Assembly (NCBI GenBank): GCA_046048295.1
Contig: JBJOGJ010000091.1
Span: 1-13,932, forward strand
Reading direction: 5' to 3'
DNA: 13,932 nucleotides
Source: CBDCWA01 sp046048295
GTDB lineage: Bacteria; Pseudomonadota; Alphaproteobacteria; Rhizobiales; Hyphomicrobiaceae
Below, in pieces: positions 1 through 6,887 of this stretch (positions are counted from its first letter, which is position 1; every line of letters starts with the position of its first letter). The notes below the pieces were generated by a model. The model was given only the letters and a program-made list of their open reading frames with translations. It ran no database searches and had not been told where the DNA came from. The translations under genes were made by a program, and so were the position numbers.

Positions 1-384
1 ATGCTACTTTCCCGCGCCCAGCTCGACCGGCATCTCGCGGCAGCGCCGGAACTGGCCCGCGCGTCCATCCGCTTCCTCTGCCGGCGGATTCGGGAAGCGG
101 ACATGCAGCTAGAGGGCGTAGCGCTTCACCGCATCGAGGTCCGGCTTGCCCGCTACATCCTGAACCGCATGGAACAGGCGCTCAGTGAAGGGCATGGTAA
201 GGATGGTACTGTAACAATCGATCTCGGCATGTCCCAGGGCGAACTCTCACTGCTGCTCGGAGCCAGCCGGCCAAAGGTCAACGCAGCGCTGATGCTGCTG
301 GAAGACGGCGGCGCTATCACGCGCAGCGGAAACAAGGTCACCTGCAACCGATCGGAGCTGGAGCAGATCGCAGAGCTAGAATGA
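1..384 (+). CDS. Crp/Fnr-family transcriptional regulator, C-terminal part (5' end outside window)
   Basis: The visible 127 residues are the back half of a Crp/Fnr regulator: a long dimerisation helix (about residues 16-62) followed by a winged helix-turn-helix DNA-binding domain. The segment from M77 (MSQGELSLLLGASRPKVNAA) has the usual Crp pattern of a positioning helix, a turn and a recognition helix starting at S89-R90, followed by a wing at 103-115. Full Crp proteins are about 220-250 residues, so the cyclic-nucleotide-binding beta-barrel must lie upstream. The ATG at base 1 is probably an internal methionine. The stop overlaps the start of the adenylate cyclase gene (ATGA at 381-384), so the two are translationally coupled. 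That suggests, but does not prove, that the missing domain binds cAMP. The fold is clear; the ligand is inferred. Confidence 0.85.
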   Translation: MLLSRAQLDRHLAAAPELARASIRFLCRRIREADMQLEGVALHRIEVRLARYILNRMEQALSEGHGKDGTVTIDLGMSQGELSLLLGASRPKVNAALMLLEDGGAITRSGNKVTCNRSELEQIAELE

Positions 385-1775
385 GTGATGCAGCAGGGCA
401 TAAGCAGGAAGAGGCCGCAAAGGCGGCCCATCGCGGCATGCATGCGCACGCCGTCGACCACCCTACAGCGGCAGCATTGAGGCTCGGCGACGCGGTTCAG
501 CTTTTGCAACCGCTACGGTCGTTGTTGGACAGCCTTTCGCGACAACCATGGCTGCAGCGCCTCGGCGCACGCCTGAACCGCCTCGCCGAGCTTGGCACGG
601 ACGGCTACCCGCCGGAGATCAAGCTGCGGCTGATGATCCTCAATTTCATCGCCTACCTGGTCGCCGCATCCACCTTTGTCTATGCGGTCCAGCAATCGTT
701 CCTCGACTTTCACACCTATCTGCCTGTCATTCTCATCAACCTGGCACTCATTCCGACGGCGCTCTTCGTCCCCATAGCACACCGCTTCAACGACATTGCT
801 GGCGGCATGACGCTGCTCACCGCCGAATGCATCGCGCTCTTCGCATTCACCGCGTACCTCGGGACGAACTCCGGAATTCATCTGCAGTATTTCGCCATGG
901 CGGCGGCGCCGTTCGTCGTGCTCGGACTCGAGCGCATCCGGTTGATTGTCGGCTGCATCATCGCTGCGCTGACATTGCACATCGTGGCATCGTTCAACTT
1001 TCCGCCGGAGGCAGCACTCATCAAGGCTGAACAGGAGATCCTGGACAGCCTCTATACCCAGGCCGCCATCACCACCATGGGGATTCTTGCAGCCACCGTC
1101 TGGTACGCCTTCCGCCTTGTCGAGAGGGCACGCGCCGAAACCGACAACCTGCTCCGGAACATCCTGCCGCAGAGCGTCGTCGATCGCCTCAAGGCCAGGC
1201 CTGGCCAGGTCATCGCCGACAACTTCGAAAATGCCTCGGTTCTGTTCGCCGACATCTCCGGCTTCGTTCCGCTCTCGCGCGCACTCGGACCAGCACGGGT
1301 CGTCGAGCTGCTCAATCTCCTCGTCAGCCGTTTCGACTCGTTGGCGGCCGAGCATGGCGTCGAGAAGATCAAGACCATCGGGGATGCCTACATGGTGGCG
1401 GCGGGCGTACCCGAACCAGTGCCGGACCACGCCGAGCGACTTGCGCGCATGGCGGTCTCGATGCAGACGAAGGTGGAAGAGCTGGCGGCCGAGACCGGCC
1501 ACGATCTGCGGATACGCATCGGGATGGCCTGCGGGCCGCTGATGGCGGGCGTCATCGGTACCAGGAAATTCAGCTATGACGTCTGGGGCGACACCGTGAA
1601 CCTCGCTGCACGCCTAGAGGCGGCGGGAGCAGCCGGCAGGATCCACGTCTGCTGCAACACCTACGAAGTCCTGTGCAAGAGCTTCTCGCTCGAGAGACAC
1701 GGCACCATAGACATCAAGGGGGTCGGCGCCCAGGAAACCTGGTTCCTCATATCCGAACGCAAATCACAAATCTGA
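381..1775 (+). CDS. Membrane-anchored class III adenylate cyclase
   Basis: This 464-residue protein should make cAMP from ATP. A soluble N-terminus (1-80) precedes six hydrophobic segments at about 85-103, 112-130, 142-160, 168-182, 186-205 and 225-245, then a linker with the motif LLRNILPQSVVDRL (257-270) and a class III cyclase domain (about 284-458). Key residues are present: metal-binding D291 (FADISGF) and D335 (TIGDAYM), adenine-specifying K331 and D400 (SYDVWGD), and transition-state residues N407 and R411. Lys and Asp at the specificity positions argue for ATP over GTP. One chain carries both half-sites, so it should work as a homodimer. The six-helix region probably acts as a membrane sensor, but I see no named sensory domain. 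The start overlaps the stop of the Crp-like gene (ATGA), implying one transcript with that regulator. Confidence 0.92.
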   Translation: MSDAAGHKQEEAAKAAHRGMHAHAVDHPTAAALRLGDAVQLLQPLRSLLDSLSRQPWLQRLGARLNRLAELGTDGYPPEIKLRLMILNFIAYLVAASTFVYAVQQSFLDFHTYLPVILINLALIPTALFVPIAHRFNDIAGGMTLLTAECIALFAFTAYLGTNSGIHLQYFAMAAAPFVVLGLERIRLIVGCIIAALTLHIVASFNFPPEAALIKAEQEILDSLYTQAAITTMGILAATVWYAFRLVERARAETDNLLRNILPQSVVDRLKARPGQVIADNFENASVLFADISGFVPLSRALGPARVVELLNLLVSRFDSLAAEHGVEKIKTIGDAYMVAAGVPEPVPDHAERLARMAVSMQTKVEELAAETGHDLRIRIGMACGPLMAGVIGTRKFSYDVWGDTVNLAARLEAAGAAGRIHVCCNTYEVLCKSFSLERHGTIDIKGVGAQETWFLISERKSQI

Positions 1776-1804
1776 CTTATCTCAAGGCGAGTATGGTGCG
1801 ATTA

Positions 1805-1818
1805 CCCGAACGATCGGG
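1805..1818 (+). terminator. Small hairpin after the cyclase gene
   Basis: CCCGA (1805-1809) and TCGGG (1814-1818) form a 5-bp stem with the loop ACGA, 30 bases after the cyclase stop and 30 before the next start. No T-run follows, so it may only slow transcription or may be chance. Confidence 0.2.
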
Positions 1819-1847
1819 GGCACGTCTGATCAGCGCGGAGACCCACC

Positions 1848-2378
1848 ATGCGAAAGTTCTTCACCGGCCTCACGGCAATCCTCCTGCTCGCGTTCGCAGC
1901 GGTACATGCCTCACGCATGCTCGAGCCCTGGCAGCTCGAGATCGCAGGCCGCTCCATTCCACCGCTTGCTAGCCTGGTCGTCGCCGCCGTCGTCGCCCTC
2001 CTCTCAATAGCGGTTCTCTTCGAGATGCGGTCCACAGCGAGGAGCACGACGGAGACGGTCTCCCGCAGTGTCAGCCGCAGCTACGAGTCCCGCGCGCCGC
2101 TCGCCTTCACTGTTCGCCAGGGCAAGCGCTACCGCGCCGCGATCCAGCTCAGCTGGTGGGAACAGGCGGTCGCGACGAACGAATACATCGCCAACCAGCT
2201 AACCTCGGTAGGGTTCACCGACGTCGCCGTTACGGGCACCGGCGCCCAGCGCGAGGCGGAAGGCCTATGGCCGCATCCGGACCAAACGGCGGAGATGCCA
2301 TCCCAGATCGTCTCGGCATCCGAGGTCAAGGAGGCGGGTGAGCCAGCGCCGTCCACGGTTGCAAGCACCGGCCCATAA
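1848..2378 (+). CDS. Hypothetical membrane protein with two helices and a polar C-terminal domain
   Basis: I do not recognise a named family for this 176-residue protein. Two hydrophobic segments at about 5-22 and 38-58 form a hairpin; the charged flanks (MRKFF at the N-terminus, EMRSTARS after helix 2) suggest both ends are cytoplasmic. A Ser/Arg-rich linker (60-84) leads to a compact domain at about 85-154. The end of that domain, VAVTGTGAQREAEGLWPHPD (126-145) followed by an LPSQI-like motif (PSQI at 151-154), looks like a small conserved repeat-type domain. The start is set by GGAG at 1837-1840, seven bases before ATG. It lies 72 bases after the cyclase gene on the same strand and may share its transcript. 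Base composition matches its neighbours (C-rich third positions). Confidence 0.7.
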   Translation: MRKFFTGLTAILLLAFAAVHASRMLEPWQLEIAGRSIPPLASLVVAAVVALLSIAVLFEMRSTARSTTETVSRSVSRSYESRAPLAFTVRQGKRYRAAIQLSWWEQAVATNEYIANQLTSVGFTDVAVTGTGAQREAEGLWPHPDQTAEMPSQIVSASEVKEAGEPAPSTVASTGP

Positions 2379-2511
2379 CGAGACGATTGCACCAGACCGG
2401 GACACGCCGACACCTTTTGGTGCGGTAAACAATGCATGTCGATTGCCGATCAGCTCCGATCACAATTACCCATAATCCTGGCTATTCAAGTGAACAGCGG
2501 GTAAACCCAAA

Positions 2512-2781
2512 ATGTTCGAATTACTGGTCTCGAAAAAGGATCTGTTGGCACAATTGAGCTCCAACCGGACGCTCCGCGGCTATGGTTGCAGTGCCGAACC
2601 GGACGGTGCCCGGATCGTCAAAATCACCTGCGCCGGCAAGTTCCATGGCCGCTGGCGCCAGACTTCCTCATCCTACGACTGGTATCCGGCCGGCCACTTC
2701 CGCCCCGCCTACCAGACGCCGAGCATTGAGGAAGCCGTCAAATTCATGGTCCGCGCGATGTCTTCGAAGGCGGCGGCTTAA
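2512..2781 (+). CDS. Hypothetical protein, 89 residues
   Basis: This is a small soluble protein of unknown function, with no signal peptide or membrane segment. It has a polar N-terminal half, then an aromatic-rich stretch (about 42-66, with W48, Y55, W57, Y58, F63 and Y67), and ends in a helix (SIEEAVKFMVRAM, 71-83). The pattern resembles small single-domain proteins of unknown function, but I cannot name the family. The 133 bases upstream are relatively AT-rich and contain a CATAAT hexamer (2471-2476) without a well-spaced -35 box. The ribosome site is weak (AGCGGG about 10 bases upstream). It is a real gene by codon bias and by the hairpin just after its stop, but the start is less certain than the reading frame. 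Confidence 0.6.
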   Translation: MFELLVSKKDLLAQLSSNRTLRGYGCSAEPDGARIVKITCAGKFHGRWRQTSSSYDWYPAGHFRPAYQTPSIEEAVKFMVRAMSSKAAA

Positions 2782-2785
2782 GCAC

Positions 2786-2813
2786 TTCCGCAAGCCGGTC
2801 ACGGCTTGCGGAA
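2786..2813. terminator. Perfect 12-bp inverted repeat between convergent genes
   Basis: TTCCGCAAGCCG (2786-2797) is exactly complementary to CGGCTTGCGGAA (2802-2813), with the four-base loop GTCA. It begins five bases after the stop of the 89-residue gene, and the loop contains the stop codon of the minus-strand methyltransferase gene. The stem is strong and well placed to stop transcription from both sides, though neither strand has a clear T-run after it. Confidence 0.65.
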
Positions 2814-3641
2814 CATCAAGGTCATGCGATCGCTCTCGCCGATCGCCAGATACTTCTGCCGGTCCTGGTCCTTGAGCCGCAGTGCCGGCGGCAGCGTCCA
2901 TACGCCCTTGGGGTGGTTGCGGGTGTCCCTGGGGTTGGCATTGACCTCGCTCGCCTTCACGAACACGAAGCCCGCCGCCTTCGCCAGCTCCTTCACCTGC
3001 TCTTCCTGAACATAGCCGGAGATGGACTGCGGATCGGGAAACTCTTTCGGATCGGCCCTGTGCTCGACGACGCCGAGCACGCCACCGGGCTTCAAGGCCC
3101 TGAACATGGCATCGAACACTTCACGCTCGTAGCCGTATTTCATCCAGTTGTGGACATTCCGGAACGTCAGCACCATGTCGGCGGTACCCGGCGGCGCGAC
3201 GTTGTTCCTCGGGATGTCTATCTTGTTGCGTGACAGCGTGGTGACCACCGCCTTGCCCAACAACTCAGGCTGAGCCTCAATCTTCGCGCGGAGCCGCATC
3301 ATGCCCCGCCGGTGCGCCTGGTCCTCGACCTCGTAGTCGCGGTCGGCAGCATAGTACTTGCCCTTGTCCTTGACGTAAGGCGCGATGATATCGGTGTACC
3401 ATCCGCGCCCAGGCCATATCTCCACGACATGCATATCAGGCTTCAGCCCGAAGAACGTCAGGGTCTCTACCGGGTTCCGGTACTTGTCCCGCGCCTTGTC
3501 CTGTTCCGCACGGTGATTGCCCGCCGCGATCTCCACCAGTCTCGGGTCGGGAGTTGCGACCTGCGCCAAGCAGACCGAAACGCCAAACCCCAGCAGCATA
3601 GCGGCACCAAGCGCTCCCTGGCGGACACCAAGCCATCCCAT
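2799..3641 (-). CDS. Class I SAM-dependent methyltransferase with a signal peptide (COG4798-like)
   Basis: This 280-residue protein has a Rossmann-type methyltransferase core: motif I VVEIWPGRGWYT (72-83), an acidic end of strand beta2 (AADRDY, 98-103), a motif near 154-160 (ADMVLTF) followed by RNVHNW, and the LKPGGVLGVVEH strand (183-194). The N-terminus (WLGVRQGALGAAMLLGFGVSV) is a hydrophobic signal-like segment with likely cleavage near CLA-Q (residue 26). This agrees with a family of predicted exported methyltransferases; the substrate is unknown. I chose the ATG at 3641 because it starts directly before the signal peptide and has a GGGGGT ribosome site just upstream. The frame stays open to 3710, but those extra 23 residues would bury the signal. 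The gene is divergent from the molybdenum-enzyme gene and convergent with the 89-residue gene. Confidence 0.82.
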   Translation of the reverse strand: MGWLGVRQGALGAAMLLGFGVSVCLAQVATPDPRLVEIAAGNHRAEQDKARDKYRNPVETLTFFGLKPDMHVVEIWPGRGWYTDIIAPYVKDKGKYYAADRDYEVEDQAHRRGMMRLRAKIEAQPELLGKAVVTTLSRNKIDIPRNNVAPPGTADMVLTFRNVHNWMKYGYEREVFDAMFRALKPGGVLGVVEHRADPKEFPDPQSISGYVQEEQVKELAKAAGFVFVKASEVNANPRDTRNHPKGVWTLPPALRLKDQDRQKYLAIGESDRMTLMFRKP

Positions 3642-3813
3642 CGCATTGACCCCCACTGTTTTCCTGCAGCCCTTGTTGGCCGGCGCCAATGCCTCTAAGG
3701 GTTGGCACAACGCCGATTTATGGCGATCCTATAGGAAATCCGCAGGCCGCCGCCAGCCAATTTCGCGCTCGCGACCTCAGCATAGGCACGAGACACGACA
3801 GGGGGGATAAAAA
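3642..3813. promoter_or_regulatory. Divergent intergenic region holding promoters for the methyltransferase and the molybdenum enzyme
   Basis: These 172 bases separate two divergent starts and must carry both promoters or feed one of them. Visible structure includes TTGGC-CGGC-GCCAA (3676-3689), a perfect 10-bp palindrome TCCTATAGGA (3727-3736), and a GGGGGG ribosome site (3801-3806) eight bases before the plus-strand ATG. I could not place a convincing -35/-10 pair. Confidence 0.4.
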
Positions 3814-6138
3814 ATGACACGTTACGCCATCAGCCAGCCGGTTCGCCAGGTCGAGGCGCCGAGACTGCTCACCGGCCAGGGCCGCTACACCGACGACATC
3901 CAGCTTCTGAACCAGTGCCATGCCGTCTTCCTCCGCTCCCCCGTGGCGCACGCCGACATCAAGAGCATCGATACCCGCGCCGCCAACCAGATGCCGGGCG
4001 TGATCGCCGTCCTCACCGGCGCAGAACTGACCGCGGACGGCATCGGCCCGGTCCCCGGCAACTCGCCGCCGAAGCGCCGCGACGGCCAGCCGGGCTACCG
4101 CCCCAAGCGTCCCGCCATCACCTCCGACCGCGTCCGCCACGTCGGCCAGATCGTGGCCTGCGTCATCGCCGAGCGCATCAACGACGCCAAGGATGCCTGC
4201 GAAGCCATCGAGATCGAATACGAGGCGCTGCCGGTGCTGACCGATGCCGCCATCGCAAACAAGCCGGGCGCAATCCAGCTGTGGGACGATCTCGCCAACA
4301 ACGAGGCGTTCTTTGCCGACAAGGGCAACGCCGAGGAGACCGAGAAGGCGATCGCTGCCGCACCAAATGTCGTCAAAGGCCGCTTCCGGGTATCGCGCGT
4401 CACCGCCAACACCATGGAGCCGCGCGCCGTCACGGCCCAGTACGACCCGGGCCTCGACCACTATACGGTGTGGGCCTGCCAGCAACGGCCGTTCGTGTTC
4501 CGGACCATGATGACCAAGGGAATGTTCAAGATCCCCGAGACCAACATGACCGTCATCGCCGGCGACGTCGGCGGCTCGTTCGGAATGAAGGGGGGGCTTT
4601 ACCCTGAAGTACCGCTGATCGCCTATGCGGCCAAGAAGGTCGGGCGCCCGGTCAAGTGGGTCTGCGAACGCTCCGAAGCCCACATTGCCGACGACCAGGC
4701 GCGCGATGTGTGGACCGACGCCGAACTCGCCTTCGACGACGACGGGAAGTTCCTCGCCGTGCGCTTCGACTCCAACGCCAACATCGGCGCTTTCCTGTCA
4801 ATGACGGGGTTCGGCACGCCCAACGGCGTCGCCACGGCCATGGGCTCGACCTATCGGATCCCTGCCATGCACGGCCGCTCTGCCGCCGTCATGACCAACA
4901 CGCAGCCGATGGCCAACTATCGCGGCCCATCCGGAACGCCGGGCGTCTATGTCCTCGAGCGCCTGATCGACATGGCGGCCGAGAAGCTCAAGCTCGACCC
5001 GACCGAGATCCGCCGCCGCAATTACCTCAAGCCCACGGACCTGCCCTACAAGCACCCGGTCGGCATCTACATCGACTCGGGCGAGTTCGAGCGGGTGATG
5101 GACAAGTGCCTCGAGCTTGCCGACTACAAGGGCGCCCAGGCCCGCAAGAAGGAGGCAGAGGCGCGCGGCAAGCTCTACGGGATCGGCGTGTCGTCAAGCA
5201 TCGACCCGTCGGGAAGCCCGGCGCCCGAGACGGCGGAGCTGCGCTTCGACCCGGGCGGCACCGTCACCGTCCTCGCCGCATCGACGGCCGGTGGACAGAG
5301 CCACGCCACCATCTACACCCAGATCGTGTCGCAGACCCTCGGCATCGATGCGGAGAAGATCCGCGTCGTCGAAGGCGACACCTCCCGCCTCGCGTGGGGC
5401 TCGGGAACGGGTGCCGCCCGAACCGCGACGCTGTGCGGTTCGGTCGTCCTGATGGCCGCCGAGAAGACCCGCGAAAAGGCGCGCAAGATCGCCGCCCACA
5501 TGATGGAGACGACGCCGGAGAACACCACCTTCGAGGACGGCACCTTCTACGCCACCGGCACCAACAAGACCGTGACCTTCGACGAGGTCGCGAAAGCATC
5601 CTTCAATCCGAAGAAGGTTCCGCCCGGCATGGAGTTCGGCCTGTTCGAGACGGCTGCGTGGACGTCCGAGCGCGCCAATATCCCGAACACGTTCCATGTC
5701 TGCGAGGTCGAGATCGACCCCGACACCGGCATGCTCGAGTTCAAGCGCTACAACATCGCCTATGACGTCGGCGTCGAGCTGAACCCCCTGCTCGTCCAGG
5801 GCCAGGCCCTCGGCGCCATCGCGCAGGGCGTCGGCCAGGCGATCAAGGAGCAGATCCTCTACGACGAGGACGGGCAGAACCTGACCGGCTCGTTCATGGA
5901 TTATTGCATGCCGCGCGCCAACGATTTCTGCATGATCGGGATGGTGAGCCACCCGGTGCCGACCGAGCAGAACCCGTTGGGCGTGAAGGGTGCCGGCGAA
6001 GGCGGTACGGTCGGCTCGCTCGCCGCGGCCATGAACGCCGTCAGCGATGCGCTGCGTCCGGTTGGCGTGGAGCACATCGAAATGCCGTGCACCCCCTACA
6101 AGATCTGGAAGGCGATCCAGGATGCGAAGGGGGCCTAA
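3814..6138 (+). CDS. Xanthine dehydrogenase/aldehyde oxidase-family molybdopterin-binding (large) subunit
   Basis: This 774-residue protein is a full-length catalytic subunit of a molybdenum hydroxylase (CoxL/CutL-like). The N-terminal domain (about 18-135, GRYTDDIQL, LRSPVAHADI) is the small a/b hammerhead domain; the rest is the two-part cofactor-binding domain. Typical sites are Q224 (QQRP), the GGSFGMKGG loop (253-261), the substrate-pocket loop at 368-377 (NYRGPSGTPG) with R370, and the catalytic base E729 in KGAGEGG. The loop lacks the Cys-Ser-Phe-Arg of true CO dehydrogenase, so that activity is unlikely; hydroxylation of an aldehyde, N-heterocycle or aromatic is more plausible. Partners normally needed, a 2Fe-2S small subunit and an FAD medium subunit, are not in the window. 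The start follows GGGGGG (3801-3806) closely. Third codon positions favour C. Confidence 0.9.
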   Translation: MTRYAISQPVRQVEAPRLLTGQGRYTDDIQLLNQCHAVFLRSPVAHADIKSIDTRAANQMPGVIAVLTGAELTADGIGPVPGNSPPKRRDGQPGYRPKRPAITSDRVRHVGQIVACVIAERINDAKDACEAIEIEYEALPVLTDAAIANKPGAIQLWDDLANNEAFFADKGNAEETEKAIAAAPNVVKGRFRVSRVTANTMEPRAVTAQYDPGLDHYTVWACQQRPFVFRTMMTKGMFKIPETNMTVIAGDVGGSFGMKGGLYPEVPLIAYAAKKVGRPVKWVCERSEAHIADDQARDVWTDAELAFDDDGKFLAVRFDSNANIGAFLSMTGFGTPNGVATAMGSTYRIPAMHGRSAAVMTNTQPMANYRGPSGTPGVYVLERLIDMAAEKLKLDPTEIRRRNYLKPTDLPYKHPVGIYIDSGEFERVMDKCLELADYKGAQARKKEAEARGKLYGIGVSSSIDPSGSPAPETAELRFDPGGTVTVLAASTAGGQSHATIYTQIVSQTLGIDAEKIRVVEGDTSRLAWGSGTGAARTATLCGSVVLMAAEKTREKARKIAAHMMETTPENTTFEDGTFYATGTNKTVTFDEVAKASFNPKKVPPGMEFGLFETAAWTSERANIPNTFHVCEVEIDPDTGMLEFKRYNIAYDVGVELNPLLVQGQALGAIAQGVGQAIKEQILYDEDGQNLTGSFMDYCMPRANDFCMIGMVSHPVPTEQNPLGVKGAGEGGTVGSLAAAMNAVSDALRPVGVEHIEMPCTPYKIWKAIQDAKGA

Positions 6139-6148
6139 GCCCCCTTTT
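6127..6148 (+). terminator. Intrinsic terminator after the molybdenum-enzyme gene
   Basis: AAGGGGGC (6127-6134) pairs with GCCCCCTT (6139-6146) across the loop CTAA, which includes part of the stop codon; the T-run (TTTT, 6145-6148) starts at the foot of the stem. The stem overlaps the last codons of the gene. It could also stop transcripts arriving from the minus-strand small gene, which ends at 6161. Confidence 0.8.
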
Positions 6149-6160
6149 ATATCCCGTGCT

Positions 6161-6349
6161 TTACATCCCGTACGCCTCAAGGGCCCGCCGGCCGAGCAGT
6201 GTCGGATGGAATTCGCCCCTGCGGCGGTACGCGAGACCGTCGAGGACGAGGTCCTCGCAGACGGATTCGACGAGCGGGGGAGGATCGAACAGCGGCCGCG
6301 CGGCCATCAGCGCCAACACCGCGACACCGTCCTTACTGAGCTTTGGCAT
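6161..6349 (-). CDS. Hypothetical 62-residue protein, possibly winged-helix-like
   Basis: The reading frame is open further upstream, but the start at 6349 is marked by AAGGAG (6362-6357 on the minus strand) with a seven-base spacing, so the protein is MPKLSKDGVAVLALMAARPL and onward to residue 62. A hydrophobic helix (8-17) is followed by a second helix (24-38), and the C-terminal GLAYRRRGEFHPTLLGRRAL (38-57) resembles the wing and last helix of small winged-helix proteins. That is a fold guess only; there is no signal peptide or membrane span. It converges on the terminator of the molybdenum-enzyme gene. Function is unknown. Confidence 0.6.
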   Translation of the reverse strand: MPKLSKDGVAVLALMAARPLFDPPPLVESVCEDLVLDGLAYRRRGEFHPTLLGRRALEAYGM

Positions 6350-6887
6350 GCCAACTCTCCTTCGTGACGTGTATTCACCTGAAGGTAGGGGCCGAAGTGA
6401 TTCGTGGCAAACCTGTGGCGACGATTTTCGGCAGGTAAATTGTCGCTGTTGAAGATTTGCCGCAAGCGAGTGCCGCGCGCGAGCCACGACCGATGGCGCC
6501 ACAGGCGTTTAGCCTTGGCGGTTGCGTCGTTCGTTCTGTTCTCCCCAAGAAGGGGGCGGGACGGCACGGGCCGTCGATTAGTTTTCAAGATGGGACCGGA
6601 GCCGTCCCGCGCCTGGGGCACTTGTCGCCCGACACCGGTCCATCTCACCAGTGCGGTCACCTGCATTCGTGGCCCATTCGGCCGCGAGTGCCGGCACGGG
6701 CAACCACTCCAGCTGATGGGAGTGCAAATGCTTACCAGGCCCCGCCTCCACCCGAACGCCCAGCTCGCGACAGTGCCCCTGATCGAGGCGGATGCGAGGG
6801 AGTATGGGGCCGTTAAAGTTCGCGGGGATAACTTATTCGGGTAAGGTTATCCGAGGGTTGGAGAAGGCAGAGGCACGGAGCAGCAGC
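6350..6887. other. Long intergenic region without a convincing gene
   Basis: I see no supported protein or RNA gene here. Frames that stay open (for example plus 6404-6844 and plus 6457-6816) have low-complexity translations, lack ribosome sites and cross opposite-strand signals. Visible elements are the small gene's ribosome site (6357-6362), an ACCT-GA-AGGT palindrome (6377-6386), a hairpin GACGGC-ACGG-GCCGTC (6560-6575) followed by an AT-rich stretch, and the nested inverted repeat at 6826-6852. The plus strand changes here from C-rich (6721-6780: 27 C, 13 G) to G-rich (6781-6840: 25 G, 9 C). It should contain the promoters of both flanking genes. Confidence 0.6.
6826..6852. promoter_or_regulatory. 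Nested inverted repeat upstream of the riboflavin-kinase-like gene
   Basis: GGATAAC (6826-6832) is exactly complementary to GTTATCC (6846-6852), and inside it TTA (6833-6835) pairs with TAA (6842-6844), leaving one bulged G and a TTCGGG loop. It sits 36 bases before the start at 6888. It could be an operator, a leader hairpin, or a pair of TTATCC half-sites like those in DnaA boxes. It does not match the FMN riboswitch. Confidence 0.4.

Noticed and set aside
513..1502. Long minus-strand open frame opposite the cyclase gene
   Set aside because: The plus-strand protein has all cyclase motifs; the antisense translation is Arg/Asp/Glu-rich with no recognisable domain, as expected from GC-rich antisense frames.
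3642..3710. Upstream extension of the methyltransferase to 3710
   Set aside because: It would place 23 polar residues before the signal peptide; the ATG at 3641 has its own ribosome site.
3702..3720. TTGGCAC resembling a sigma54 -24 element
   Set aside because: The matching -12 TTGC element is missing at the required distance.
3718..4683. Minus-strand 321-codon frame opposite the molybdenum-enzyme gene
   Set aside because: It covers conserved molybdopterin-binding coding sequence and its translation is a His/Asp/Gly-rich shadow.
5194..6180. Minus-strand 328-codon frame opposite the end of the molybdenum-enzyme gene
   Set aside because: It runs through the terminator and the E729 region of a clearly coding plus-strand gene; no family motif is present.
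6404..6844. Plus-strand open frames of 146 and 119 codons in the intergenic region
   Set aside because: There is no ribosome site, no similarity, and a composition unlike neighbouring proteins; strand composition varies along it as in non-coding DNA.
6780..6887. FMN riboswitch in front of the riboflavin-kinase-like gene
   Set aside because: None of the conserved RFN element blocks can be found; only the unrelated inverted repeat is present.
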